DNA from: Kiritimatiellia bacterium
Lineage (GTDB): Bacteria > Verrucomicrobiota > Kiritimatiellia > RFP12 > JAAYLN01
DNA: 33,553 nt
Assembly: GCA_028718445.1 (NCBI GenBank)
Contig: JAQULY010000005.1
Coordinates: 1-33,553, forward strand
Reading direction: 5' to 3'
Made by a program: the position numbers and the translations under genes. This document shows positions 10,550-20,455 of the stretch, one piece after another; position 1 is the stretch's first letter; every line of letters begins with the position of its first letter. The notes under the pieces were generated by a model. It worked only from the letters and a program-made list of their open reading frames with translations, made no database searches and was not told the origin of the DNA.

Positions 10550-12459
10550 AATCCATCGAAACAGCACTAGGCAAACTGACCGTCGGGGACCAGGCTTTTC
10601 TGCGTTTTGCCCCCGCTTCGGGTAAGGCGCCCTGGCAGTGTCAACGACCGCTGCGCCTGCTGATGTGGGATGGCCCGTGTCAGCGCCAGACCGTCGTCGA
10701 ACAATATGACTATCGCTTGGATTTCCAGGGCCAGCGTGGCCTCGTCCAGCGGTTCCGGGTCTTCATTCCTTCCGTGTGCTTGCGTTTCGACATGGATATT
10801 GAAGCCGCTGAGACCGGCTTTCTGCTTCGTCTCTTTCCCGCCACCGTCATCGAAGAGCGGCCTCGCCAGCTTCGGCTCCTGGAAGCGGACTTGCTGCCGG
10901 ACTTCTGGTCCGCCCGGCGCGGTGAGGAAGGCTTCTTTCTCCTTCCGCACTACAGCGGCACGCTGTTCCACTTCAATCTCGACCGCGAAATCGAGCAACG
11001 CAGCATGATATACTTGGAGCAACCGAGATGGGAACATCTGCCGACAATGCCCATGTTCGGCTGCCGGACAGCGAACGGCGCCTGGCTCGGGATTCTCAGC
11101 AGCGGCCAGTTCGACGCCCGCATCGTGACCCGCAGCCGGAAGGAGACGGAGGGTTTTGTCTACACGATCAATCCGTCCTTCGTGTTCCGTCACGACGCGC
11201 ACGACCCGATGGTAGGAGACATCAAGGAACTCCGCCTGACCTACTTCCCCGAACCGCACGCCGACTGTAACACCATGGCCGTCGCTTATCGCGACGATCT
11301 CATCCGTCGCCGCGGGTTGCGCCCCTTGCGGGAACGGGTGCAGGACAACCCCATCCTCGCCTACGCTGCCCGCAGCTACCACTGTAAAATCTTTCAGGGC
11401 ATCAAGGCCGGACTGGTCTATGATGGCGAAGAGGAGATGACCGTTTCGACGACCTTTGCCGAGGCGGAGACGATCGCGCGGGAGATGAAGACCGCCGGCG
11501 TGGAGGAGTGCGTGTTCTGGCTGGTCGGATGGAATCCGGAGGGGCACGATGGCCGCTATCCCACCCGATTCCCGGTCGAGCCCCGTTTAGGTGGGGAAGC
11601 GGGCTTCCGGAAACTGCGTCAAACACTCGACGAACTCGGTTATCGGTTGAGCGTTCACGACAACCACGTGGACCTCTACCCCATTTCCGTTCACTTCGCG
11701 CGGCAGGACCTGCTCACCGATCGGGCCGGCCATCCCGTTGGCGGCAGCCACTGGGGTGGCGGGGCGGCATGGCGGGCGTGCCCGGCGGCCTTCCCCACGC
11801 CCAAGTCGCTCCTCGACTTCGAGCGGATGAAGAAGCTTGGCGTGAACGGCATCTACTATCTGGATGCCATGCCTGGCCCACTCTACAGTTGCTTCCACCC
11901 GAAGCACCCCATTTCCCGGCGGGGTTGCGCCGAGGGGCTTCGTCGCCTGGCCCAGAGCGCGCGGGACGAGTTCGGCGCACTGGTCACGGAAATCGCGAAC
12001 GATTACTTGGCCGAAGCGCAGGACATGATCTACGCGCTGGGGGGGCCATTCCGTGAGTTGACGCCTTTCCAGGAGCCGCTGCCCTTTGCGGATGAGTGGG
12101 TGCCCTTCTACCACGTGGCGTTCCACGGTCTGCAACTCTATCATGTGGCCGGCGCCGATGGCTGGAAGAAGATGGCTCCCACCCCCCAGGCCGCCGCCGC
12201 CCTCGAGCTGGCGGTCGGCGCCATGCCTCGGCACGAAGTAGCTTGCCGGGCCCTCTGGGGCATACCCGCCTATCGGGAATGGCTGCCCGCCATGGCCCAC
12301 CACTACCGGATCGTGTGCCGTGAGCACGCGGAGCTTCAACAGATGTTCATCAACGCCATCCGCATCGATCGCAGCAGCGCGCAGATCGAGACGACGTTCG
12401 AGGACGGCCGAACGCTACGGGTTGGTATGAACGACGGCCAGATCGCGTGGCGTCGTTAG
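10546..12459 (+). CDS. Putative glycosidase, DUF5696/GH101-like
   Basis: ATGA overlap with the upstream gene. 638 aa, no signal peptide. Barrel-like motifs LGYRLSVHDNHVDLYP and LGVNGIYYLDAMPG. Confidence 0.6.
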   Translation: MKSIETALGKLTVGDQAFLRFAPASGKAPWQCQRPLRLLMWDGPCQRQTVVEQYDYRLDFQGQRGLVQRFRVFIPSVCLRFDMDIEAAETGFLLRLFPATVIEERPRQLRLLEADLLPDFWSARRGEEGFFLLPHYSGTLFHFNLDREIEQRSMIYLEQPRWEHLPTMPMFGCRTANGAWLGILSSGQFDARIVTRSRKETEGFVYTINPSFVFRHDAHDPMVGDIKELRLTYFPEPHADCNTMAVAYRDDLIRRRGLRPLRERVQDNPILAYAARSYHCKIFQGIKAGLVYDGEEEMTVSTTFAEAETIAREMKTAGVEECVFWLVGWNPEGHDGRYPTRFPVEPRLGGEAGFRKLRQTLDELGYRLSVHDNHVDLYPISVHFARQDLLTDRAGHPVGGSHWGGGAAWRACPAAFPTPKSLLDFERMKKLGVNGIYYLDAMPGPLYSCFHPKHPISRRGCAEGLRRLAQSARDEFGALVTEIANDYLAEAQDMIYALGGPFRELTPFQEPLPFADEWVPFYHVAFHGLQLYHVAGADGWKKMAPTPQAAAALELAVGAMPRHEVACRALWGIPAYREWLPAMAHHYRIVCREHAELQQMFINAIRIDRSSAQIETTFEDGRTLRVGMNDGQIAWRR

Positions 12460-12474
12460 TTGCCCGAACGAACC

Positions 12475-13377
12475 ATGAGAACAGCCCTCATAGCGTTGTC
12501 ACTCTCCCTGATCCTGCCGGCGGTTCTTCCGATGCCAGTTTGCGCCGACGGAGAGCCCCCGTTTGACTCTCCGTACCGTTCTCACCCGGAACTGATGGAC
12601 TTGTTGGCAGATGCGATCTTCTACGTCAGCTACGATGACGAAAGCATGAAGCCCGGGCTGATGGCCGGCAAAGAAGGGTTGCTGCGGACGGAACCGCCTG
12701 GCTGGCATGACCAGCCGGAGCCCGGGAAGGTCTATGGCGAGTATGCACCCGGCTTGGTGGGCAAGGCCCTGAAGTTCGGAGCCGGCATCGGGACTTACGC
12801 CGCGACGGGCAACATCACGCTGTCAACCTGCGGCGCCGTCTCCTTCTGGATCAAGCCGGTCGCTTGGAGGGAGCATGGCGATGGCGGCATGACCTACTTC
12901 TGTACCGAGTTCGCTTCCATCGGCGTGGAGCGCCTGGCCGGCGAAATAGACAGGGACGGGAGACTCCTGGCGAATGAGAGCAACTTGGCCTGGATCAGTC
13001 CGGCGCCAGGGGCGCGGAATCTCACTGCAGGGCAGGGGGGCTTGCTCGAGAACGGGAAATGGCATTTCCTGGTCTTCAACTGGGCCTGGCCGACTTTTTC
13101 GTTGAGCATCAACGGCGGGGCACCATCCACCCAGTCTCTTTCCCAGCTCCCGGTTCAAGCAGTCGTGGGTCAGAAGGTTTTCCACCTCGGATCCAAAGGC
13201 AAGCCCGCGCCAACCTTGATGGACGAGGTGATGATCTTCAGTCGCCCCCTCAACGCCGCGGAGATCAGACTCATCTATGAAACGGTGAGTTCCTGGGCGA
13301 AGAAACGGAATAGCGCGTCCGTTGTGTCGCAGGGGCTGCCAGGTAATAACTCAACCGTATCGAATGACAAACAATGA
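12475..13377 (+). CDS. Secreted LamG/concanavalin-like domain protein
   Basis: ATG 12475, with TTG 12460 in frame as an alternative. Signal peptide MRTALIALSLSLILPAVLPMPVCA. LamG-like TLSTCGAVSFWIKPVAW...GKWHFLVFNWAWPTFSLSINGG...TLMDEVMIFSRPLNAAEIRLIYE. Confidence 0.75.
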   Translation: MRTALIALSLSLILPAVLPMPVCADGEPPFDSPYRSHPELMDLLADAIFYVSYDDESMKPGLMAGKEGLLRTEPPGWHDQPEPGKVYGEYAPGLVGKALKFGAGIGTYAATGNITLSTCGAVSFWIKPVAWREHGDGGMTYFCTEFASIGVERLAGEIDRDGRLLANESNLAWISPAPGARNLTAGQGGLLENGKWHFLVFNWAWPTFSLSINGGAPSTQSLSQLPVQAVVGQKVFHLGSKGKPAPTLMDEVMIFSRPLNAAEIRLIYETVSSWAKKRNSASVVSQGLPGNNSTVSNDKQ

Positions 13378-14615
13378 AACATGAACTGAACCGGGCTGAA
13401 ACGTCGAAACGTCCTACGGTCGTCGCCATCTACTGTCCGCTCTGGCATTCCTACCCGCACATGGATGCATGGAAGGGTGAGGGCTGGACGGAGTGGGAGT
13501 TGGTGAAAACCGCGCCTCCGCGCTTCAAGGGACATTACCAGCCGCTGCAACCGGCCTGGGGGTGCTTTGACGAGTCGGATCCGAAGTGGGCGGCAAAGGA
13601 GGTCGGCATCGCCGCCGATCACGGCATTGATGTGATGCTGTTCGACTGGTACTGGTACAGCGGGGTGAGGATCATGGAGGAGGCGCTGGAACACGGGTTC
13701 CTACGGGCACCCAACCGGAACCGCATCAAGTTCGCCCTGATGTGGGCAAACCACGACTGGGGCGATTACTTCCCGCCGCCGTTCAAAGGCCCATGGAACT
13801 CGTGGCTGTCCATCCGCCATTCGCCGCGGGACTTCAGCCGGGTCATGGACTACTGCATCGAGCACTATTTCCGTCAGCCCAACTACTGGCGGCTCGATGG
13901 CCGGTTGTTCTTCAGTCTCTTCCAGCCCGAGGTGCTCGTTGACCAACTCGGCGGGGTGGAAAAAACCAGGCGGGTGCTCAAGCAGGCAGACCGCCGGCTG
14001 CACGCGCGCGGTCTACCCTCGATTCACTGGAACGGCATGACGAGCGATGCGAAGCGTACACCGGAGTTCAAGGCGGCGGGATTTGCCACCACAACCTGCT
14101 ACAACGTTTTGGCCAGCGGCAAAGCGGGGCCCGGCACCGATCTGATCGATCGCTATGAAGATGTGATGGAGGCTCACCGGAAAGTCTGGCGAACACTCCA
14201 CCGGGCCGGTGGCTCCTACCTGCCGGTTGTCACGATGGGCTGGGACGTCTCGCCACGTTGTCGGCACGACGAGCGGTGGCCTTTTCGAACCGCAAAGGAG
14301 AACGGCGCTCCCGGCGCATTCGTGCCGTTTGAATCGGCCGGAGAACGCAAAGGCAAATTGCGGTATCCGTACATCCACGTTGCCGTGGGCAACAACCCGA
14401 AGTTATTTGGGCGGCTTTGCCGTGACTCCATCCGCTTTCTCGAACAGGTGAACAGCAAGCAACGGGTGGTTTTCATCAACGCCTGGAACGAGTGGACGGA
14501 AGGCTGTTATCTTCTTCCGGAGAAGCGTTACGGCACTGGCTATCTGAAGGCGCTGCGGTCGGTGTTCGGCCTGCCGGGCACCAAGGCACGCCCGCGAAGG
14601 GAACGATCAGAATGA
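13374..14615 (+). CDS. GH99-like / WbsX-family protein
   Basis: ATGA overlap with the upstream gene. AIYCPLWHSYPHMDAWKGEGWTEWELVKTAPPRFKGHYQPLQPAWGCFDESDP...IDVMLFDWYWYSG...VVFINAWNEWTEGCYLLPE is typical of WbsX-like proteins. Confidence 0.85.
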   Translation: MKHELNRAETSKRPTVVAIYCPLWHSYPHMDAWKGEGWTEWELVKTAPPRFKGHYQPLQPAWGCFDESDPKWAAKEVGIAADHGIDVMLFDWYWYSGVRIMEEALEHGFLRAPNRNRIKFALMWANHDWGDYFPPPFKGPWNSWLSIRHSPRDFSRVMDYCIEHYFRQPNYWRLDGRLFFSLFQPEVLVDQLGGVEKTRRVLKQADRRLHARGLPSIHWNGMTSDAKRTPEFKAAGFATTTCYNVLASGKAGPGTDLIDRYEDVMEAHRKVWRTLHRAGGSYLPVVTMGWDVSPRCRHDERWPFRTAKENGAPGAFVPFESAGERKGKLRYPYIHVAVGNNPKLFGRLCRDSIRFLEQVNSKQRVVFINAWNEWTEGCYLLPEKRYGTGYLKALRSVFGLPGTKARPRRERSE

Positions 14616-16657
14616 AAGCAACACAATCAATCCTGCAGTTTCATGGCCTGGGCGCCGCCTTCTATCCCGAACATCATCCGCGCGAACAGTGGGCGGACTA
14701 TGTGTCCCTCCTGAGCAAGTCCGGCCTGGGCTTTGTGCGGGTAGCGGAGTTTGCCTGGGACAAGCTGGAGCCGTGCGAAGGTCAATTCGATTTTGCCTGG
14801 CTCGACGAGGCGCTGCGGTTGCTGAAACGGCGAGGCGTTCGCGCAATCATGTGCACGCCAACGGCGGCGCCCCCGTTGTGGGCCTGCGAACGCTATCCGG
14901 AAATCCTGCCCGTTCTGGAGGATGGCTCCACGTACGGTTTCGGCCAGCGGCGCTACGCCTGCCCCACGTCGCCGGCGTATCTACGGTTGTCCTCGGGCGT
15001 GGCCGCCGCGATGGCGCGCCACTATGGACGGAGCCCGCAGATCCTGGCTTGGCAGATCGACAACGAATTTGGGCATCCCTTTTGTTTCTGCGCGCGGTGC
15101 CAGGGACTGTTCCAGGAGTGGTGTCGGAAACGCTTCGGCACAATCCGGCGGTTCAACGACGCCCTCTGCACCCATTTCTGGGGCCAGACGTTGGCGGACT
15201 TTTCGCAGGTCGCCTTTCCCGTGAAGAACGGGCACCCGGGCTACTGGCAGCTCTATCACCGGTTCCATTCGGAGGCGATCATCGCCTGCTACAGGAGGCA
15301 GGCGGACGCCCTGAGAGCCAACGGAGCCGTCGCGCCCGTGACGACCAACATGATGCCCACCTGGTATGGGTACGACCACGAGGAGATGGCCAGCCACCTG
15401 GATGTAATCGCCGGGGACCATTACGGTTTGCATAGTCAGCGATTGTTCGGCGACTATTTTGCCAACGAGGTCTTCGTGCACGAGTACCTGCGCGGCCTCA
15501 AACACGGACAGCCCGTCTGGTTCCTCGAGTTCCAGTGCGATCGCAACCAGCCGCCCCTTCCAGGGATGACGCGCTGGGAAGCGCTGACCCAGGTTGGCTT
15601 GGGGGCCAATCTGATCGACTATTTCCGGTTCGACACGTGTCCCTCCGGCAACGAGCGTGGCGGCGGGATGGTAGGCGTGGACCGAAAGACCGGCAGGGTC
15701 TACCGGGAAATCCGGGGCGTGGCTTCGGACTTGCGCAAGCTCCGCTCGCACCTCGACGGCACTACGGCGCCGCCGGCAAAGGTGGCCTTCCTGTTCACGT
15801 TTGCCAACCACTGTGAATTCACGCGGAACGTTCACCATCGTGAATTCGAAGGCCCCTTTGGCAATGGGTATGCCATGCACGTGGCCCGGCATATGCAGGC
15901 CATTACCCGGCTGAACATCCGGACGACAATTGCCCATCCCGATGATGATTTCGCTAAGTACGAGATCGTTATCGCCCCGGCGCTTTACCTCTGCCCGCGC
16001 ACATTGGCGGCCAGACTCGAACGGTTTGTCGCCCAGGGCGGCACACTCCTGTTGACGAGCTATTCGGGGTATGCCAACGAGTACGGGACTTTGTGGGAGA
16101 CGCCGATTCCCGCGCCGATGAGCGCGATGTTCGGCCTGGAGGTCCACGATTACGGGGGCAATTTCGCCAACGCCGGCGCGATAGCGATTCGGCCCGAGAG
16201 CGACCAACTGCAGTTCAAACCCATCGATGATATTCGTCACATTGACGAAATTCGAACGCATGACCGGCGGGTGGAAGTGCTGGCGACGTATGACAATGCC
16301 TTTTTCAGGAACCTGCCGGCGATCACGCGACGACAGCACGGCAGAGGTTGGGCCTACTACCTGGGCGCATTGCTCGGTCAGAGTGGATACGAGAGTGTTT
16401 ACCAGGGATTGGTCCGGCACTGGAAGCTGGCGCCTCTGCTGGAATTGCCCGCCGGAATCTACGCCACAGCGCGAGTCAAGGGCAGACGCCGGATTGTGTT
16501 CATCAACAATCCGAACGGCCACCCGCAGAAGCTCGACCTGAAACGCGCGTATGTGGACCTGATCGGCACGCGTAGGATAGCCGGACGGATTACCCTGAAG
16601 CCTTTCGAGGTGCTAGTATTGTCAGGGAGCATCGTGGACGGTCCTACAGAAGCGTGA
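14612..16657 (+). CDS. Beta-galactosidase, GH42 family
   Basis: ATGA overlap with the upstream gene. GAAFYPEHHPREQWADYVSLLSKSGLGFVRVAEFAWDKLEPCEGQFDFAWLDEAL...PTAAPPLWACERYPEILPV...ILAWQIDNEFGHPFCFC matches the GH42 pattern. Confidence 0.9.
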   Translation: MKATQSILQFHGLGAAFYPEHHPREQWADYVSLLSKSGLGFVRVAEFAWDKLEPCEGQFDFAWLDEALRLLKRRGVRAIMCTPTAAPPLWACERYPEILPVLEDGSTYGFGQRRYACPTSPAYLRLSSGVAAAMARHYGRSPQILAWQIDNEFGHPFCFCARCQGLFQEWCRKRFGTIRRFNDALCTHFWGQTLADFSQVAFPVKNGHPGYWQLYHRFHSEAIIACYRRQADALRANGAVAPVTTNMMPTWYGYDHEEMASHLDVIAGDHYGLHSQRLFGDYFANEVFVHEYLRGLKHGQPVWFLEFQCDRNQPPLPGMTRWEALTQVGLGANLIDYFRFDTCPSGNERGGGMVGVDRKTGRVYREIRGVASDLRKLRSHLDGTTAPPAKVAFLFTFANHCEFTRNVHHREFEGPFGNGYAMHVARHMQAITRLNIRTTIAHPDDDFAKYEIVIAPALYLCPRTLAARLERFVAQGGTLLLTSYSGYANEYGTLWETPIPAPMSAMFGLEVHDYGGNFANAGAIAIRPESDQLQFKPIDDIRHIDEIRTHDRRVEVLATYDNAFFRNLPAITRRQHGRGWAYYLGALLGQSGYESVYQGLVRHWKLAPLLELPAGIYATARVKGRRRIVFINNPNGHPQKLDLKRAYVDLIGTRRIAGRITLKPFEVLVLSGSIVDGPTEA

Positions 16658-16707
16658 GGGAACAGTTACCGGATTATCTCTTCATAGTCCTCACAACACT
16701 CAAGACA

Positions 16708-16756
16708 GTGCCCGTATCGCTCCACACAACAAGATAGCCGTGGAACGCGAGGGCAC
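16708..16756. terminator. Imperfect hairpin between convergent genes (candidate transcription boundary)
   Basis: GTGCCCGTATCGCTCCAC (16708-16725) can pair with GTGGAACGCGAGGGCAC (16740-16756). It lies between the stop of the GH42 gene (16657) and the stop of the minus-strand AraC gene (16780). No T-tract. Confidence 0.35.
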
Positions 16757-16779
16757 GACTGGCGTTCAGGGATGCACTT

Positions 16780-17709
16780 TCAGGGCGAAGCAGGGATGTT
16801 GTGGAATTGCTGCCGTCGATAGGTCGCGGGCGGAATGCCGTTCATCTTGGTGAAGAATCGGCAAAAGTAATATTCGTCGGCGAAGCGTAGCTGTCCGGCG
16901 ATCGTCTTGATGCGCTCATCGGTGTTGACCACCAGGCGACACGCCTCCCGATTGAGGCGGCGGTTGAGGTAGGCCTTGGGACTGAGTCCGAGCGAACGTT
17001 CGAAGGCGTGGGAGAAAGTGGAGACCGACGTGCCGTGCGCCTTGGCCAGATCGCCGATCCGCAGGGAGGCGCTTAAGCGTGCGTCAATCAGGTCCAAAAC
17101 GCGCTCGAAACGGGCGTGTATTTCACGGTGCTGGGCAATGATCCTGTCGAGGCCCGGAAAATATGTGGCGGCCCATTGGGCCAGCATGCCCTGCAACCGT
17201 AGACCGGCATTCAAACTGATCGGTATCTGGCGCCATTCGCGCCGCAATCCGGCCATGTCCCAGCAGCCCAGATGAATGGGGCGGCGCTCCGGCCACTCCG
17301 CGAACATGTCCACGCCCTCGATCAGTTCGCACCGGAACGTGAGGTAGAAGACCTTGTAGCGATGTCGGCAGACCCGCACCAGCGGGGTGGGGGGGATCCA
17401 ATAGGCGTGCCCCGGTCTCAGAACGGTGGTCTGGCCCTCCTCGTGGATCAAACGCGCCAGGCCGCCGTAGACAAACTGGATGGAGTGTGGCCCCCGGGCG
17501 GGATCGAAGCGACCGTGCGAACCCCACTCCGGTCCTACCACCGCACGGCGGAGACCCACGAGCCTGAACCGGATGCGCGCAGCCTCATCCAGTCCATGCC
17601 GGTTGACATGGTCGTCGAAGATCCTCTCCAGTTCGTAATAGCGGGGCAGGCGGTTCACGGCTTCCGCGGTCATGTCAATAAAGTACAAAGAAACGCGACG
17701 TTTGTCCAT
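16780..17709 (-). CDS. AraC-family transcriptional regulator
   Basis: C-terminal HTH SLRIGDLAKAHGTSVSTFSHAFERSLGLSPKAYLNRRLNREACRLV...IKTIAGQLRFADEYYFCRFFTKMNGIPPATYRRQ. Divergent from the GH29-like gene. Confidence 0.9.
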   Translation of the reverse strand: MDKRRVSLYFIDMTAEAVNRLPRYYELERIFDDHVNRHGLDEAARIRFRLVGLRRAVVGPEWGSHGRFDPARGPHSIQFVYGGLARLIHEEGQTTVLRPGHAYWIPPTPLVRVCRHRYKVFYLTFRCELIEGVDMFAEWPERRPIHLGCWDMAGLRREWRQIPISLNAGLRLQGMLAQWAATYFPGLDRIIAQHREIHARFERVLDLIDARLSASLRIGDLAKAHGTSVSTFSHAFERSLGLSPKAYLNRRLNREACRLVVNTDERIKTIAGQLRFADEYYFCRFFTKMNGIPPATYRRQQFHNIPASP

Positions 17710-17813
17710 TTCCGGGCGAAGGGGCGATATGAGAGCATGACGATGTCGAACCGGACTGGGTTTGCGTCATACCGCCGGGCGTCTTTCGCGTGAGGTTGCA
17801 GGACAATACAGAC

Positions 17814-18824
17814 ATGATGAATGACACCACAGCGCCCGATCGGGCTGCATGGATCAAGGAGGCCGGATTTGGGTTGGGCCTGCATTGGACGGCGGAGAGT
17901 CTGCCGCGCGGGAAGGACCGGCCGATGCCGTATCGGGAGGCTGTCGCCCGGTTCGACGTGCAGCGCCTCGTATCGCAATGCGTAGAGGCTGGCGCGGGAT
18001 GGCTGCTGTTCACCGTGGCGCATGCCTCCCAACTATTGCCCATCCCTTGCCGGACGATGGATGCGATTCTGCCGGGCCGAACGTGTGAACGCGACCTGGT
18101 GGGGGAGTTGGCCGAGGCGCTGGGCAAGCATGGCATACGGCTGATCCTGTACTATCCGTCGGTGGCGTGCGACAACGATCCCGACTGGCAGCGTGCCAGC
18201 GGATGGCTCTACGATCCGGCGTCGTATGCGACACGGCAGTACGACATCGTGACGGAACTGGGCGAGCGTTACGGCAGCCGGCTGGCGGGCTGGTGGCTGG
18301 ACAACTGCTACGATTCCAAGCTGGCGACGACCACGTGGCACCACGTCCATCCTTCGGTCCGAGGCTTCTCCGACCTCTACGATTTCCCGCGGTATGCCGC
18401 GGCGTTGCGTGCGGGCCATGCCGGCCGCGCGGTGACGTTCAACTTCACGGGAACGGGCGCTTGGGCGTCTGCGCTCGGCCGCGGCATCGTCGACTATGGG
18501 GCGGGAGAAAGCAACAATCTGGATCGGGTGCCGTACGAGGACCAGGCAGGCGAAGGCGGTTCGGTGTGGCACGCCTACGTGTGGATGGACGAGGCCCGGG
18601 AAGGGACCGGTAACGGGTGGGTGCACTCCGTTCCAGGCGAGGTCGGTCCGCCGCGCTATCAGGACGACCATGTCGTGTCCTACATCCGGTACGTGATGCG
18701 GCACGGCGGCGGCTTTACCTATGGTGTGGCTCCCTATCAGGACGAACTGGTGGCCGAGTCAACCATGACACAGCTTCGGGCGGTCGGACGGGAAGTCCGG
18801 TCGGGTGTGACGGTCAGAAAGTGA
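17814..18824 (+). CDS. Alpha-L-fucosidase-like (GH29-type) protein
   Basis: GLHWTAESLPRGKDRPMPYREAVARFDVQRLVSQCVEAGAGWLLFTVAHASQLLPIPC...GRTCERDLVGELAEALGKHGIRLILYYPS...LAGWWLDNCYD resembles GH29. GTG 17790 is an in-frame alternative start. Confidence 0.75.
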   Translation: MMNDTTAPDRAAWIKEAGFGLGLHWTAESLPRGKDRPMPYREAVARFDVQRLVSQCVEAGAGWLLFTVAHASQLLPIPCRTMDAILPGRTCERDLVGELAEALGKHGIRLILYYPSVACDNDPDWQRASGWLYDPASYATRQYDIVTELGERYGSRLAGWWLDNCYDSKLATTTWHHVHPSVRGFSDLYDFPRYAAALRAGHAGRAVTFNFTGTGAWASALGRGIVDYGAGESNNLDRVPYEDQAGEGGSVWHAYVWMDEAREGTGNGWVHSVPGEVGPPRYQDDHVVSYIRYVMRHGGGFTYGVAPYQDELVAESTMTQLRAVGREVRSGVTVRK

Positions 18825-18863
18825 ATGGAGCGCAACGCGTCGCAGACGGCAGGGGGAGCGAAC

Positions 18864-20348
18864 ATGAAACGAACACGATGGACGGCAACTTTGGCTTGCG
18901 CGCACGTGATCAGTGTGATGGCGGGCGCGCACGCGGGACAGGTCTTCTTCGGTGTTCCCAGCGGGAACTGGAACGTCCCGGGCAACTGGACGGGCAGCGA
19001 GCTCCCGGACGCAAGTGACCAGGCGGTCGTTGGCGCCGTGCTGCCTGGCCAGACGGCCATCCTGACGGACACACAATCGGTAGGCATAGCCTCCATCTCC
19101 TACCTGTCCAAAGCCACACTCGACATCCAGGCGACTGGCGACCTGGAGGTCAGTGGACGCTGCGAGGTCGGCGGCTCGGTGACGGGAACGGTGCTTGTGG
19201 CCGGCAAGTTGGCGGCAGCCAGTATCTATCTTGGTTACGGCTTGGGACGGCTGGTCCAATCCGGCGGAACGATAACGTCGCCGGTCGAGTTCAGCATGGG
19301 GTTCAATCCTAATGACCGCGCCATTTACGAGCAGTACGGTGGCACGAATGCCTTCGGACTCATGCAAATCGCGCGCCACAACAATGCCTATGGTGTCTGC
19401 ACCATCACCAACGGTGCGCTGGCGACGTCGACTCTCACCGTGGGAAGCGCGGTCGGCGGCGTTGGCGGCACCGGGGTACTCACGATCGCGGGCTCGGCTA
19501 GCGTGGCGGTAGGCACTCTCCACGTGGGCTCGGCTCCCGGCGGCAACAGCGGATTCATGAGCATGGACGGCGGCATGCTGACGGCGAGCGCGATCTTCGT
19601 CTCCTATCAGGGATTCGGCTGCTGGACGCAGTCCGCCGGAACGGTCACCTGCCCGACAATCAATATCTCATGGAGTGCCGGAGTCACTGGACGTTGTGTG
19701 ATGACGTCGGGCGTGCTCAACGGGGATTTCATGCGACTGAGCTACGTGCATGGCACCGGCACGATCGCGTCAATGGACCTCTACGGCGGCATGCTGTCGC
19801 TGACCAATCTGACGATGGGCACCGGCACGGGCAGCGTGTGTACCGTGCGCCAGTACGGCGGCACGAACCGGATCGCGAACACGCTCAGAATCTGCGACAA
19901 CATTCAGGAAACCAGCGCCTATATCATCAACGGTGGCCTGCTGGAGGTTGGGAACCTGAACATCGGCGGTCAGGCGGGGACCGTCGGCACGCTCACGTAC
20001 GGCGGCGGCGATATTCGCGCCGGTAGCCTGGCCATGAGTTCGGCCGGCGACGCCTCGCTCGAGCTGGTGCTGACGCCGACGAATCTCAGCCCCATTCAGG
20101 TGTCCGGGACCGTCACGCTCAACGATGCCTTGACGATCCGGCGCGCCGGCAACTTCTACTTCGCTCCGGGCGCCGTGGTTACGGCCATGACTTACAGCGC
20201 GCGCAACGGCACTTTCGCCCGGAACAATATTCTGGGAGGCATGGAGTGCCGCGTGAACTACGACGTCGACGTGGGCGGCGGCCTCAAAGCGATCACCCTG
20301 GACCGGTTGCGGCCGGTGCCGCCGGGAACCGTTATCGCCATCCGCTAG
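18864..20348 (+). CDS. Secreted Gly/Thr-rich repeat protein (beta-helix, autotransporter-associated-strand-like)
   Basis: ATG 18864 (MKRTRWTATLACAHVISVMAGAHAG). Repeated segments such as LTVGSAVGGVGGTGVLTIAGSASVAVGTLHVGSAPGGNSGFMSMDGGMLTAS. C-terminus GTVIAIR. Homologous 3' block in CDS 3-179. Confidence 0.8.
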   Translation: MKRTRWTATLACAHVISVMAGAHAGQVFFGVPSGNWNVPGNWTGSELPDASDQAVVGAVLPGQTAILTDTQSVGIASISYLSKATLDIQATGDLEVSGRCEVGGSVTGTVLVAGKLAAASIYLGYGLGRLVQSGGTITSPVEFSMGFNPNDRAIYEQYGGTNAFGLMQIARHNNAYGVCTITNGALATSTLTVGSAVGGVGGTGVLTIAGSASVAVGTLHVGSAPGGNSGFMSMDGGMLTASAIFVSYQGFGCWTQSAGTVTCPTINISWSAGVTGRCVMTSGVLNGDFMRLSYVHGTGTIASMDLYGGMLSLTNLTMGTGTGSVCTVRQYGGTNRIANTLRICDNIQETSAYIINGGLLEVGNLNIGGQAGTVGTLTYGGGDIRAGSLAMSSAGDASLELVLTPTNLSPIQVSGTVTLNDALTIRRAGNFYFAPGAVVTAMTYSARNGTFARNNILGGMECRVNYDVDVGGGLKAITLDRLRPVPPGTVIAIR

Positions 20349-20455
20349 CGTGAGGAATCAGGGCGACGCCGTGCCCGCGAAAGAAAAGGGGAAAAAGGTG
20401 CCACAGATGAAACTGTCGGTAACAGCAGGAGTGCCGGTAACGTGCGTATATCTGG

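Noticed and set aside
4017-16522. Long antisense ORFs (4017-5381, 5508-6680, 7376-8554, 11587-12339, 14981-16522, all minus)
   Set aside because: They mirror high-GC coding genes on the plus strand, show no recognisable domains, and are the expected shadow ORFs.
20280-20348. PEP-CTERM or LPXTG sorting signal on the repeat protein
   Set aside because: No PEP motif, hydrophobic helix or basic tail of adequate length. The protein ends PVPPGTVIAIR only.
335-20445. Recurrent GGTAACG-like hexamers near 348, 2352, 20420-20440 and 26122 as extra operator sites
   Set aside because: The motif is short and common in this GC-rich coding sequence, and the dyad spacing seen at the regulator promoters is not present at these positions.
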